DNA of 64,000 nt from JAWRCU01 sp033542235 (GCF_033542235.1 NZ_JAWRCU010000004.1:1-64000); one strand, 5' to 3'. Positions 18,225-27,012 are shown, counted from the stretch's first letter. Notes: generated by a model from the letters alone, not told the origin. Program-made: numbers and translations.

Positions 18225-18578
18225 CTATCGCAAATATGGGCAAAGCACTCTCTGCCCGCTGTAGGTCGTGTAGAGTCCGGTCCTCCAGTCAAAAGACCTA
18301 AACCGGGCTGCGCAGTGACGGCGGACATCGCTGCCCCACATCATGCCAGGTGCGTGATAGTATGGTTTTCCGCGCCCGTAGCGCCACATCATGCCCGGAC
18401 CGTGGTAGTATCCGGGTTCACGCCGATGGTCCCAATCGTCCCACATCATACCGTGGCCATAACAGCAACCTGACCTATTGGACCGATTGCTGGTGTCGGC
18501 GCTGGCAGCGGTGGAGCTCATGCCGGCTATCGCGAGCACAAGAGAAATACCACCGAACAAGCAGGCTCTGGTGCTCAT
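18225..18578 (-). CDS. BA14K-type secreted protein with Met/His-rich repeats
   Basis: The 117-aa precursor starts MSTRACLFGGISLVLAIAGM and has a signal peptide ending near ASA. The C-terminus, HCAARFRSFDWRTGLYTTYS then GQRVLCPYLR, matches the BA14K motif (CxxRFRSYDxxTGTY...G...C), found in alphaproteobacterial periplasmic or surface proteins. Between them are three repeats of the form GHGMMWDDW, GPGMMWRYGRG and APGMMWGSD, with tyrosine and histidine (PGYYHGP, KPYYHAP). The GMMW repeats suggest metal, perhaps Cu(I), binding. The next gene upstream, also on the minus strand, is a Met-rich cupredoxin. Confidence 0.75.
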   Translation of the reverse strand: MSTRACLFGGISLVLAIAGMSSTAASADTSNRSNRSGCCYGHGMMWDDWDHRREPGYYHGPGMMWRYGRGKPYYHAPGMMWGSDVRRHCAARFRSFDWRTGLYTTYSGQRVLCPYLR

Positions 18579-18740
18579 ACACTACCCTTGAGGGCCTCTA
18601 CAGTTAGGCGCATGGCTTCATCGAAGCTGACTGCCAGCGTCCTTGCGAAATAGTAGCTTATGGTTCCGTCGCGCCGCACCGGCTGGCTCCGTCAAGTCTC
18701 TTCTCGCACCCTCCTCGTTTTGGCTGTCGTGACGTATGCA

Positions 18741-19277
18741 CTATTGCGCAACGGTAAGCGCCGTCACCATTCCTGCCGCGTAGTGTCCTGCGACATTGCA
18801 GATTAGCAAATAGGAACCGGGAGCGAGGGCGATTTCCAGCGTTTTCGACGCGCTCGGCTGCAGATCGGCAGCTTCCCCGACGATCTTGATCTGCTCCTCC
18901 GGCACCCGCGCCTGCACATAGTCGTAAGGCAGCGGCGCGAACGGGTTATCAACGCCGACGACGAGCACTTCGTGCAGGACGCTCCTCGACCAGTTCGTGA
19001 CCTCGAATGTCACCGTGCCCGTTTTGACGCTCGCCTTGTCGGTCCGGATCGACATCATGCCGCCCATCATCATTCCGGGCCCCATCATTCCCGGATGCAT
19101 CATGTTGCCCATCATGCCCTGACCCATCATGCCGTATCCGGCCATTCCCGCCGGCATGACGCTCGACACATCAAGAAGCGCGACCTTCATCGTGGCAGAC
19201 TGATCGGCCGCCCATGCGGTTGTGGCCACGGCAGCGGATACAAACAGGGCAGCCAAGCAAGTGTGCAGATTTCTCAT
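18741..19277 (-). CDS. secreted cupredoxin-domain protein with Met-rich insert
   Basis: The start at 19277 (MRNLHTCLAALFVSAAVATT) is chosen because GGAGGATAG lies just upstream; an ATG five codons earlier has none. A signal peptide ends near TAWA. Residues about 40-75 form a Met/Gly/His-rich segment (GYGMMGQGMMGNMMHPGMMG, then GMMMGGMMS). The C-terminal cupredoxin fold has the type-1 copper ligands: His in VLHEVLVVG, and the C-His-Met loop CNVAGHYAAGM. It is probably a periplasmic copper carrier or electron-transfer protein; the Met-rich part would hold Cu(I). Length is about 178 aa. Confidence 0.85.
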   Translation of the reverse strand: MRNLHTCLAALFVSAAVATTAWAADQSATMKVALLDVSSVMPAGMAGYGMMGQGMMGNMMHPGMMGPGMMMGGMMSIRTDKASVKTGTVTFEVTNWSRSVLHEVLVVGVDNPFAPLPYDYVQARVPEEQIKIVGEAADLQPSASKTLEIALAPGSYLLICNVAGHYAAGMVTALTVAQ

Positions 19278-19484
19278 GTGACTATCCTCCAATCGTTCAA
19301 CAAACGTGCCGTCATTGCGACACGAGCGCCTTGACGTGCGTCAATAGAAAGATTGTCGACACATGCGCTTGCGACCGATTTTTGCCAATGCCCGAACAAT
19401 CGAAACGCAAACTGCGCGGTTCGAACCCGAATGACCGAAACGGGTCACAGAGCGCCGCTTCTTACGGCGACGCTCTGCAGTTCT

Positions 19485-20077
19485 CTACAATTCAATCTGT
19501 TCCGAGATTGCCAACGCATCGTCGACTTCTATGCCGAGATACCTAATAGTGCTCTCCAGCTTGGTGTGACCGAGCAGCAGTTGTACGGCGCGGATGTTCC
19601 CGGTCTTCTTATAGGTCTGCGACACTTTGGTGCGCCTCATCGAATGCGTGCCATAACGCTTGAGTCAAGCCCGATGCTGGCAACCCATTTGTCGACAATC
19701 CTTCCGTACTGCCTCGTTGACAGATGCGGTTTCGCCCGCACCCGGCTCGGGAAAAGATAGTCACGCGCGGTGAGACGTCGTCGGGCGATCCGGGCCCCGA
19801 CTGCGACTCTGGTCTGTTCCGTGATCTCGAACTGCACTTGTCGCCCAGTCTTGCGTTGAATGATGACCGCGCGATCACGAACGGTGCCGGACAGCGCGAT
19901 GTCTCCAACAGTGACGGCGACCAAGTCGCAACCACGAAGCTTACTGTCGATCGCGAGATCGAAAAGTGTCAGGTCCCTTACTGCGCCCGACACCTGCAGC
20001 CGTGTTCGAATGCCCCAGACCTCGTGCGGCTTGAGCGGAGGCTTCTGACCAACGATATGGCTTCTGTTCCAAGGCAT
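19485..20077 (-). pseudogene. tyrosine-type recombinase/integrase, frameshifted
   Basis: The start MPWNRSHIVGQKPPLKPHEV at 20077 and ALFDLAIDSKLRGCDLVAVT-like sequence (first catalytic Arg in SKLRGCDL) are typical of a short ~200-aa integrase family. The frame reaches HLSTRQYGRIVDKWVASIGL and then breaks near 19658. The other frame supplies YGTHSMRRTKVSQTYKKTGN, LLLGHTKLESTIRYLGIEVD and the C-terminus, with the catalytic HxxR, GH and Tyr. One indel therefore inactivates an otherwise complete enzyme. No attachment site is visible beside it. Confidence 0.8.
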
Positions 20078-20413
20078 GGTTCTTCTCCATGCCGCCCTCC
20101 GCAGCCGCAGCACCCGCAATGAGCCACTGAACTCTAGCACTGGACTTGGAGTACACCTGAAGGATTCGCCATCAATGGTTACCGGCTTGAAACGACGTCG
20201 ATATCAAGGCCTCAACAAGAGGCGCGCTCGCGCCACGAGTCGCCATTCGAGCGCAAGCACTGGAATGACCGGAAGGGGGCCGCAGAACGAACCCGCTGCG
20301 CGGGAGGGCGCCAGCGGCTGAGGTAGAGACCAAGAACCGGTCGTCACGCCCACATTGAGCGGGGTTCGGCAGGGGCAGAGCATCACAGGCTTCTTCAACA
20401 AGGGAGCCTGACC

Positions 20414-21321
20414 ATGCCTCATTCAGTTCTCGAAGCTCCGATCAGCCCGCTGCGCCAGCGGCTGATCGACGACATGAACATGCGGCGTTTCTCACGGGAG
20501 ACGCAGCGCAACTATCTCCGCGACATCGGACGCCTGGCGACGTTCCTCGGCCGGTCGCCGGATACAGCGACCATCGACGACCTGCGCCGGTTCCAGATCG
20601 AGCAGCAGGACGACGGTGTTCCCGTGCCGACGATGAACAGCATCGTGTCGGCGCTACGCTTCTTCTTCACGCATACGGTCGATCGTCCCGATCTGGCGCG
20701 CAAGCTCGTCCGACTGCGGCACCCGCGCAAGCTGCCGGTGGTGCTCAGCCGCGACGAGGTCGCCCGGCTGCTCAACGCCACCACCTGCCTCAAGCACCAG
20801 GCCGCGCTGTCGGTTGCTTATGGCGCGGGCCTGCGCGTGGCGGAGGTGTCGATGCTGAAGGTCGCCGACGTCGACAGCGAGCGGATGCTGCTACGCGTCG
20901 AGCGCGGCAAGGGCGGGCGATACCGGAACGCCATGCTGTCGCAAGACCTGCTCTTGTTGCTGCGCCAGTGGTGGAAGGTCGGGCGCCTGCAGGGGTGATG
21001 CATCGCGACGGCTGGCTGTTTCCGGGGCAGCATGCCATGAAGCCCATCAGCACCCGCCAGCTCTATCGCGTGGTCGTCGAGGCAGCGCAGGCGGCCGACA
21101 TCGCCAAGCGGGTCGGGCCGCACACGCTCCGTCACAGCTTCGCCACCCACCTGCTGGAGGACGGCACCGACATCCGGATCATCCAGGTCCTGCTCGGACA
21201 CGCCAAGCTAAATAGCACCGCCTTCTACACCAAGGTTGCAACCCGCACGGTGCGCACCGTCACGAGCCCGTTCGACAAGCTTGGCCTCTTCAAGCCGGAA
21301 GAGATCTCACCCGACGGCTGA
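20414..21321 (+). pseudogene. tyrosine recombinase of the IS91-type element A, frameshifted
   Basis: Start MPHSVLEAPISPLRQRLIDD has AAGGGAG upstream. The core-binding domain (RRFSRETQRNYLRDIGRLAT) and the first catalytic Arg (AYGAGLRVAEVSMLKVADVD) are present. Near 20990 the frame ends at WWKVGRLQG and the protein continues in another frame: VMHRDGWLFPGQHAMKPIST, GPHTLRHSFATHLLEDGTDI, LLGHAKLNSTAFYTKVATRT, with HxxR, GH and the Tyr nucleophile. The repaired length is about 301 aa. The homologous gene of element B (55893-56780) is intact, so a single indel here is the likely cause. Confidence 0.85.
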
Positions 21322-21323
21322 GC

Positions 21324-21520
21324 GTGCGCGCCTCGATCGAGGTTGCCGACATCTTCCGCACTGCAGGGCCCGCCTACCGGGCCGCCCATGCCGGGCATCT
21401 GAGCCTCGCCCAGCTCAAGGTCATGTCGGCGATCGAGCACTGCCGCACCGCGGCCCTTGGCGGTCACGTCGAGGCCTGCGAGGACTGCGGCCAGTGGCGC
21501 ATCGCCTATAACTCCTGCCT
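21324..21520 (+). pseudogene. IS91-family transposase A, 5' part
   Basis: A GTG start two bases after the integrase stop opens VRASIEVADIFRTAGPAYRA, HLSLAQLKVMSAIEHCRTAA and VEACEDCGQWRIAYNSC, the N-terminal zinc-binding domain (Y2_Tnp zinc ribbon) of IS91-type transposases. It is cut exactly after NSC by the RIT insertion. The remainder of the protein is encoded at 24483-25474. Confidence 0.9.
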
Positions 21521-21664
21521 TATGGGCAAAGCCGGTAATGGGGAGCTGCCAATCGCGATCACCGTATTTTCCTGTGTATTGCCGCTCTCGAGCTCTCCAT
21601 TACAAGTCACCCGTGCGGCCCCGTTGGGTCGGCCACTGATGGCCGGTCACATACGGAGACGGAC

Positions 21665-22867
21665 ATGTTGGAGACGTACTTCTCGGCAGCGAAGATGCTG
21701 GGGCATCTGCGCAGTGGGCCGAGCGGGCCTTACCTTGACGGGTTTGCAGCGGCGCTGGAGCGGCAGGGCTATGGCCCCGAGACAGCGGTACGCTATTTGC
21801 GAGCGGCGGCTCACATCGGCCATGTTATGGCCGAGCAAGGCGCGGGCCTGACGGACGTTGATCTCGCCGCGTTCGGCGAGCACCTGCGGACTTGCCGGTG
21901 TCCACGCGCCAAAGGCGGCCGGCGCAACCACCACACCATCTACGGTGCCAGGCTCTTTCGTCGGCACCTCGTCGAGCTCGGCCTTTGCCGGTCCGCGGCC
22001 GTGGGGGCAGCACCCGCTGAGCCGCAGCTGGTCGCCGACTTCAAGACGTGGCTGCGCAAGCATCGCGGCGCATCCGATGCCACCGTCAGGCTCTACGCCC
22101 GCGACGCCACAGGCCTGATGATGGAGCTTCGATCTGACCCGGCCGGCTGGAGACCGAACGATGTCCGCAGTTACTTCCTGGAGCGGGCGAGCAATAGCGG
22201 GAGTGGCACGATCGAGAAGATGACGACGAGCCTGCGGGCCTTCCTGCGGTATCTCGCAGTCGCAGGCCGTTGTCAGGCAGGTCTCGACGGCGCCGTTCCA
22301 GCCTACGCTCATTGGCAGCTTGCCGACATGCCCCGGTATCTGTCGACCGAGCAGGTCGACCGGCTGATCGCTGCCTGTGATGGCGACTTCGGTGGACGCC
22401 GGCGTGATCGTGCGATCGTACTTTTGTTGGTGCGCCTCGGCCTGCGGGCCGGTGACGTGGCGCAACTGCGTCTCGCGGATATCGAGTGGCAAACGGGATC
22501 GCTGCGGGTCTGCGGCAAGTCGCGCTACGAGGTCCGGCTGCCGCTGCCGCAAGACGTCGGGGATGCGATCGCCGCCTACCTCGAATGCCGGCCGTCTACC
22601 CGCCGGAACGATCCCTTGTTCACTGGGCCGCGCTCGGACCGTCCGTCGCGCAACGCGATGCACGGCTCAGAGCCGTCTGTCGCTTCGTACGCCATGTCCA
22701 GGTGGAGGACGTCAGGCACGAGCTGCCGCCGGCAAATCACTTCGGCGCCCGCAAGAAGCGTCGCACGCCGCACATCTACACGACAGACGAGATCAGTCGG
22801 CTGGTCGAAGCTGCGCTGCGGCTTCAGCCAACGCGCGGCTTGCGCCCGCACACGCAAGCGACCTTGA
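21665..22867 (+). pseudogene. RIT tyrosine recombinase A, catalytic C-terminus lost (copy 1)
   Basis: MLETYFSAAKMLGHLRSGPS starts a normal first RIT recombinase, with a core-binding domain (VADFKTWLRKHRGASDATVR; LRAFLRYLAVAGRCQAGLDG) and the first catalytic Arg (LVRLGLRAGDVAQLRLADIE). After ECRPSTRRNDPLF (about 22617) homology stops: the expected HxxR, GH and Tyr segments are missing. The frame runs on, out of phase, through gene B to 22867. The frame therefore encodes a 400-aa hybrid with a nonsense tail that cannot be a complete recombinase. It might still bind DNA. Confidence 0.7.
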
Positions 22868-23385
22868 TCGCGCTGCTCTCATGCACCGGGCTCAGGATCT
22901 CCGAAGCCCTGAAGCTGACGATCGCGGACGTGACCCGCGACGGTCTGCTGATCCGCGAGACCAAGTTCCGCAAGACGCGACTGGTGCCGCTGCACGACAC
23001 GGCGGCCGCCGGCTTGCAGCGATACCTGGCACGTCGCGGGCCCGGCTCAGACGATGATCCGGTCTTCATCGACAAGCGCGGTCGGCCGCTACGCTACATT
23101 GCCGTCAAGGAGACCTTCGACAGGCTGGTCGACAAGGCTGGTATCAGATCGACGTCGGCTCGCCGTCCTCGTCTGCACGATCTACGGCACACGTTTGCGG
23201 TGCGCGCGCTGCAAGGCAGCCCTACCGGCCGAGGCCGGTGCGGGGCGCACATGGCGGCACTCGCGACCTACATGGGTCACATCAACATCTATGCGACCTA
23301 CTGGTATCTCGAGGCCACGCCCGACCTCTTGCGCGATGTCGCCATGGCCGGCGAAGTGTTCATGTCCGAAGGGAGGTCAACATGA
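22618..23385 (+). pseudogene. RIT tyrosine recombinase B, N-terminus lost (copy 1)
   Basis: From the deletion joint the frame encodes ALGPSVAQRDARLRAVCRFV, the end of a core-binding domain. A complete catalytic domain follows: ALLSCTGLRISEALKLTIAD (Arg), FIDKRGRPLRYIAVKETFDR, RLHDLRHTFAVRALQGS (HxxR), and YMGHINIYATYWYLEATPDL (His and Tyr). The normal N-terminal ~60-70 residues and the start codon are missing. It stops at 23385 in an ATGA overlap with gene C. It would need re-initiation or a frameshift from gene A to be made. Confidence 0.7.
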
Positions 23386-24371
23386 CGCCGATCGCTCCCC
23401 TCATCGAGACGTTCCTGCGCGACACACTCGCTTGCCAGCGGGGCGCCAGCCGGCACACGAGCGACTCCTATGCCTCGAGCTTCCAGCTGCTGTTCGTGTT
23501 CGCCGCCGACCGGCTCAAGGTCAAACCTTCGGCGTTGACGCTCGAACAGATCGATGCCGGGCTCGTCAGCGCCTTCCTTGAGCATCTTGAGGACGAGCGC
23601 AAAAACGCGGCCGTAACGCGCAACGTTCGCCTGGCGGCGATCAAGTCGTTCTTCCGCTTCCTCGAGTACCGGCAGCCGGCGGCGCTCGAGCAGATCCGCC
23701 GTGTACTGGCGATCCCGTTCAAGAAAACTGACACGCGCCTCGTGCCCTACCTTCTGCGCGAAGAGCTCCAAGCCGTGCTCGACGCTCCCGATCCGGCGAC
23801 ACGCGATGGCGTCCGCGATCGCGCAATGCTGCACGTGGCCGTCTGCGCAGGGCTGCGCGTCTCCGAGCTGACGGGCCTCAAGGTCGATGACATCGACCTG
23901 CCTTCGATGAGCATCCGCGTGCTCGGCAAGGGACGCCGGGAGCGGACGCTGCCATTGTGGAAGCCGGCGGCCGCTGCACTGCGTGCCTGGCTGGCCATCC
24001 GCAGGCAGGTCGCGACACCCGAGGTGTTCGTCAACGCCCGTGGTGAGCCTCTGAGCCGATGGGGCTTTGCCTATCTGCTCAGGCAGCACGCCGCGACTGC
24101 AGCTCGCAAGCAGCCCGGTCTCGCCAAGAAACGCGTCTCGCCCCACGTGCTCAGGCACACCTGCGCGATGGTCGTTCTGCAAGCGACCGGGGACATCCGG
24201 AAGGTGTCGCTGTGGCTGGGCCACGCTACGCTGACGACCACCGAGGTCTACACGCGCGGCGATCCAACCGAGAAGCTCGATGCGATGGAGGCGATCTTGC
24301 CGCCCCACCTGCGGCGCGGCGTCTTCCAGCCCACCGACCGGCTGATCGAACTCCTCAGGCGTACCTCGTAA
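23382..24371 (+). CDS. RIT tyrosine recombinase C (copy 1)
   Basis: The start ATG overlaps the gene B stop (ATGA) and has GGGAGG upstream. The 329-aa product, MTPIAPLIETFLRDTLACQR onward, has a full core-binding domain and all catalytic residues: HVAVCAGLRVSELTGLKVDD (Arg), LGKGRRERTLPLWKPAAAAL (Lys region), VSPHVLRHTCAMVVLQATGD (HxxR), and SLWLGHATLTTTEVYTRGDP (His and Tyr). It is the only complete recombinase of the element and probably catalyses strand exchange at the inverted repeats. It is identical in copy 2. Confidence 0.9.
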   Translation: MTPIAPLIETFLRDTLACQRGASRHTSDSYASSFQLLFVFAADRLKVKPSALTLEQIDAGLVSAFLEHLEDERKNAAVTRNVRLAAIKSFFRFLEYRQPAALEQIRRVLAIPFKKTDTRLVPYLLREELQAVLDAPDPATRDGVRDRAMLHVAVCAGLRVSELTGLKVDDIDLPSMSIRVLGKGRRERTLPLWKPAAAALRAWLAIRRQVATPEVFVNARGEPLSRWGFAYLLRQHAATAARKQPGLAKKRVSPHVLRHTCAMVVLQATGDIRKVSLWLGHATLTTTEVYTRGDPTEKLDAMEAILPPHLRRGVFQPTDRLIELLRRTS

Positions 24372-24451
24372 TGGAGAGCGGGGTTGGCGGTGATTGGTGC
24401 ACGAGCGCGATCAAATTGCCGCCAGCTCCCCATTATCGGCTTTGCCCATAA

Positions 24452-24482
24452 GGCAGGTAATGGGTGACGCCCATTACCTGCC
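24452..24482. repeat. 31-bp palindrome at the RIT/IS91 junction (copy 1)
   Basis: Thirteen-base arms GGCAGGTAATGGG and CCCATTACCTGCC flank TGACG. The outer hexamer CCTGCC belongs to the transposase target, and GGTAATGGG also recurs inside both RIT terminal repeats. The palindrome lies on the transposase 3' side of the insertion. The same 31 bp are at the other RIT copy (52719-52749), again on the transposase 3' side although that RIT is inverted relative to its target gene. Confidence 0.9.
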
Positions 24483-25474
24483 GCAACCGGCACTGTCCGA
24501 AGTGCCAGGGTGCCACGGCGCGGACATGGCTTGCCGAGCGTGAGGCCGACCTGCTGCCGGTCGGCTACTTCCACGTCGTCTTCACGCTGCCCGCCGAGGT
24601 CGCCGACATCGCCTTCCACAACGAGGCGGCGGTCTACGACCTGCTGTTCAAGGCGGCGTCGGAGGCAATGCTGACCATCGCGGCAGATCGGAAGCATCTC
24701 GGCGCCCGCATCGGCATCACCGCCGTGCTCCACACATGGGGTTCGGCGATGACGCACCATCCCCACGTGCACATGATCGTGCCGGGCGGCGGCATTGCAC
24801 TCGACGCAAGCCGCTGGATATCGTCGCGCCCGGCATTCCTGCTTCCGGTGAGGGTACTCGGCAAACTGTTCCGCCGGCTCTTCCTGACCCGTCTGGGCGC
24901 GCTGTACGACGCCGGCCGGCTTAGCTTCTTCGGATCGATGGCGCATCTCACCGACCGGCGGGCATTCCTGCGCCACTTGTCGCCCGTCAGGAGGAAGTGC
25001 TGGGTGGTCTACGCCAAGGCGCCCTTCGCCGGACCGGAGGCCGTGCTCGCCTATCTGTCCCGCTACACCCACCGGGTCGCCATCTCGAACAGCCGCCTCA
25101 TCCGCTTCAACGAGAGCGGCGTCACCTTCCGCTACAAGGACTATCGCCGCGCCGATCGCCAGCAGGTCATGACGCTCGCCACCGATGAATTCATCCGCCG
25201 CTTCCTGCTCCATGTCCTGCCGCCCGGCCTCCATCGCATCCGCCACTACGGCCTGCTCGCCGGCTCCGTTCGCAAGGCCAGTCTCGCGCTTGCTCGCGAA
25301 CTCCTGAACGTCGCCGCGCCGTCTGATGACGACACCCCGAAAGAACCGGACGACTTCCGCCCGCCATGCCCCTGCTGTGGCGGCCGCATGATCGTCATCG
25401 AGGTGTTCGAACGATGGAGGCAGCCGCGCGGACCGCCGGACAAAACGACATCGAACCGGGAGAGCTGTCTATGA
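24483..25474 (+). pseudogene. IS91-family transposase A, 3' part
   Basis: The frame resumes at RNRHCPKCQGATARTWLAER, completing the zinc ribbon, and contains the HUH nuclease signature VLHTWGSAMTHHPHVHMIVP and the Tyr-bearing LAYLSRYTHRVAISNSRLIR. It ends with PPCPCCGGRMIVIEVFERWR, a second zinc motif. A GTG at 24464 in the palindrome gives an in-frame start (VTPITCRNRHCPK), so a truncated 336-aa transposase lacking the N-terminal zinc domain could be made. Confidence 0.9.
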
Positions 25475-25888
25475 CCCGGCATCGCATGGTCCAGCCTTCA
25501 GCCGCCGGCATCCAGCCTTCGGCAGCAGACCCACGCGCGTCCATGGTGATCCTCGATGCTGAAGGGGTCGCGTCCGGCCGCCCACCAAGCCGACAATACC
25601 GCACGGAGGCGCAACGAAGCGGTCTGTCCGCATCCATCCCGGCGCTTCCCGACGGCGGTCGCGCCATCGACGACACCGGCCGAAATCCGAAATCCCCATA
25701 GCCATCGCCTGTGGCCCGCGGGTTCCTTCCTCGGGGATTTTCGTACGCCTGTCGGCGCCCGAAACTCTTCACGGGAGCGGCCAGTCAGGTTTTGGCATCC
25801 AAGCTGCACTTGCAGACGTTCGCGTCAGCCGTTGCAAGGTCGCCCTAGAAGTGACGGGGAAAGCGGCCCTTCAATCAAGACTGGACGG
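25475..25888. other. IS91-A tail and intergenic DNA
   Basis: No gene is recognised. The stretch just downstream of the transposase probably includes the 3' end of the IS91 element. CCAGCCTTC and GCATCCAGCCTTCGG repeats occur near 25490-25525. Frames on both strands are low-complexity Arg/Pro/Ser-rich. Confidence 0.35.
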
Positions 25889-26131
25889 TCAGTATGGCCG
25901 CTCCTGCCGAAGTGCCTTTTCGGTGCTGTTTTGCTCTTCACCGTCATCTGGGCGATTCAGCGTTACCGTACAGCGGATGAGGAAATTCCAGTCGGGTCCG
26001 TGCTCGATGATGAGATGGAGATCCGAAATCTCCTCGAAATAGTGCTCAACACTCTTCGGCCCGTCATCGGTGCGATAGTCGATGACGGCCTTCCAGCGTT
26101 TTTCGCCATGAAGGGTGACAACGTTGTTCAT
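25889..26131 (-). CDS. small conserved hypothetical protein
   Basis: The 80-aa protein MNNVVTLHGEKRWKAVIDYR followed by SVEHYFEEISDLHLIIEHGP and DWNFLIRCTVTLNRPDDGE resembles a small soluble protein seen in many Rhizobiales; I know no function. Its charged, amphipathic composition contrasts with the chance frames around it. It ends at 25889 and is the last of a run of small minus-strand genes that includes DUF982. Confidence 0.6.
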   Translation of the reverse strand: MNNVVTLHGEKRWKAVIDYRTDDGPKSVEHYFEEISDLHLIIEHGPDWNFLIRCTVTLNRPDDGEEQNSTEKALRQERPY

Positions 26132-26189
26132 CTACGCTCCGTGGCGGTCACGGCACTCAATCTGAGGCCGAGAAGGTCTATTGCCGAGG

Positions 26190-26450
26190 TCAATACAGGC
26201 GCAGCGTGGAGTCGATCCTGATCCCGGCGCCCGTCATTGCGGCGATGAAGGCGGAACTGACCTGCTCCGGCGTGGCGGTGCCCAGTTTGACGCTCGAGCA
26301 GCAGTTCATGGCGTCGGGCCACGCCGGGGTGTCGTGCTCTCCCCAATGGGCGAACAGGAAATCAGCCGCCTGGGACACCAACGAGATCAGGCTAAAGCCT
26401 GTTCGGCCGTCGTAGATCACCAAAGGCACCCTGAAATTCTGACTGTTCAT
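26190..26450 (-). CDS. DUF982 domain protein (1)
   Basis: From MNSQNFRVPLVIYDGRTGFS the 86-aa product contains ISLVSQAADFLFAHWGEHDT, AWPDAMNCCSSVKLGTATPE and VSSAFIAAMTGAGIRIDS, the full DUF982 pattern (substrate-free small domain found in Rhizobiales, often in several copies). The start at 26450 is chosen over upstream ATG codons because homology begins there. Function is unknown. A second DUF982 gene lies at 27540-27890. Confidence 0.75.
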   Translation of the reverse strand: MNSQNFRVPLVIYDGRTGFSLISLVSQAADFLFAHWGEHDTPAWPDAMNCCSSVKLGTATPEQVSSAFIAAMTGAGIRIDSTLRLY

Positions 26451-26509
26451 CGTGGACCCATCGGGATTTCCAGGGCGAGCGTTCTGCCTTCGCCTGGCGT
26501 CCGGACGTC

Positions 26510-26713
26510 TCAATGCATCTCATGTCTGAGCTTCGTTTCGGCTGCTCTGCGCCGCGAGCCGTCGGTATCGTCCTGCCTGCGGCGTCGCGCTTCTTCAGGC
26601 CGTGCTCCCAGCCGGATAGACTTGGAACGTATCGTCACCACGGGCGGTCTGCCCAGCAGCATGTCATAGAACTTCGTCACGGAGTGCCGATAAGCGAGAT
26701 AGGTGGAGAGCAT
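26510..26713 (-). CDS. possible small basic protein, unknown
   Basis: A 67-aa frame starts MLSTYLAYRHSVTKFYDMLL with GGAAGGA upstream of the ATG. The C-terminal half is Arg/Glu/Asp-rich (LGARPEEARRRRQDDTDGSR). The ribosome site supports translation; no family was recognised. Confidence 0.35.
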   Translation of the reverse strand: MLSTYLAYRHSVTKFYDMLLGRPPVVTIRSKSIRLGARPEEARRRRQDDTDGSRRRAAETKLRHEMH

Positions 26714-26787
26714 TTCATCATCCTTCCCTGTTGGAATTCGGCGATCGTCTTTGCCCCCCGCTCTGCGATCTTGCCTGGCCGATCCGG

Positions 26788-27012
26788 TTAGGCCCCCTTG
26801 CGTCCGGTTGCCCGCTTTTTCGGGGACGGTTTGTTTGTGTTTGTTGCCTCGCCGGCAAGCCTGGCCAGTCTCAACCGCTCGGTCTTCTGTTCCCGCACGG
26901 CCGCTTCGCCGTCGATGATCTGGCGGGCAGCCCTGGTGGTGGCGTCCTGCTTCGTTTCGATGGCGGTCGGCTTGGGCTTGAATATCCCTTGCGGCATTTC
27001 AGGGTGTCGCAT
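26788..27012 (-). CDS. small charged conserved hypothetical protein
   Basis: Start at 27012 (MRHPEMPQGIFKPKPTAIET), with GGAG eight bases upstream. The 74-aa product continues KQDATTRAARQIIDGEAAVR, EQKTERLRLARLAGEA and a lysine-rich tail. The TKQDATTRAARQII...E..VR..KT.RLR segment is a pattern I recognise from small Rhizobiales proteins of unknown function. It is largely helical and basic, so it could bind nucleic acid. It lies downstream of cspA with a terminator between. Confidence 0.6.
   Translation of the reverse strand: MRHPEMPQGIFKPKPTAIETKQDATTRAARQIIDGEAAVREQKTERLRLARLAGEATNTNKPSPKKRATGRKGA

Larger units (their letters stand above)
21521..24450 (+). mobile_element. recombinase-in-trio (RIT) element, copy 1
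   Basis: The 2930-bp element is bounded by 28-bp terminal inverted repeats with one mismatch (21521-21548 and 24423-24450, beginning TATGGGCAAAGCCG). It carries three tandem, overlapping tyrosine-recombinase reading frames, the hallmark of RIT elements. It lies inside the IS91 transposase gene at the TCCTGCC that encodes the end of NSC-R. The copy at 52751-55680 gives identical translations in all frames on both strands over its whole length. A 31-bp palindrome follows its right end. Genes A and B are fused by an internal deletion (see findings). Confidence 0.9.
20414..25474 (+). mobile_element. IS91-family element A (integrase + HUH transposase), split by a RIT element
   Basis: The unit consists of a tyrosine integrase gene followed after 2 bp by an IS91-family transposase gene, an arrangement shared with element B (51724-56780, minus strand). 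The transposase gene is interrupted after its AYNSC codons by the RIT element and a 31-bp palindrome, and resumes at RNRHCPKC. The exact outer ends of the IS91 element could not be determined. IS91 elements move by rolling circle and leave no target duplication. Confidence 0.75.

Noticed and set aside
21647..22663. 338-aa minus-strand frame in the RIT element
   Set aside because: It is an antisense shadow of recombinase A; its presence in both copies reflects DNA identity only.
24452..24482. 31-bp palindrome as a native part of IS91
   Set aside because: The codons flanking the RIT join without it to the normal zinc-ribbon sequence AYNSC-RNRHCPKC, so it came with the insertion.
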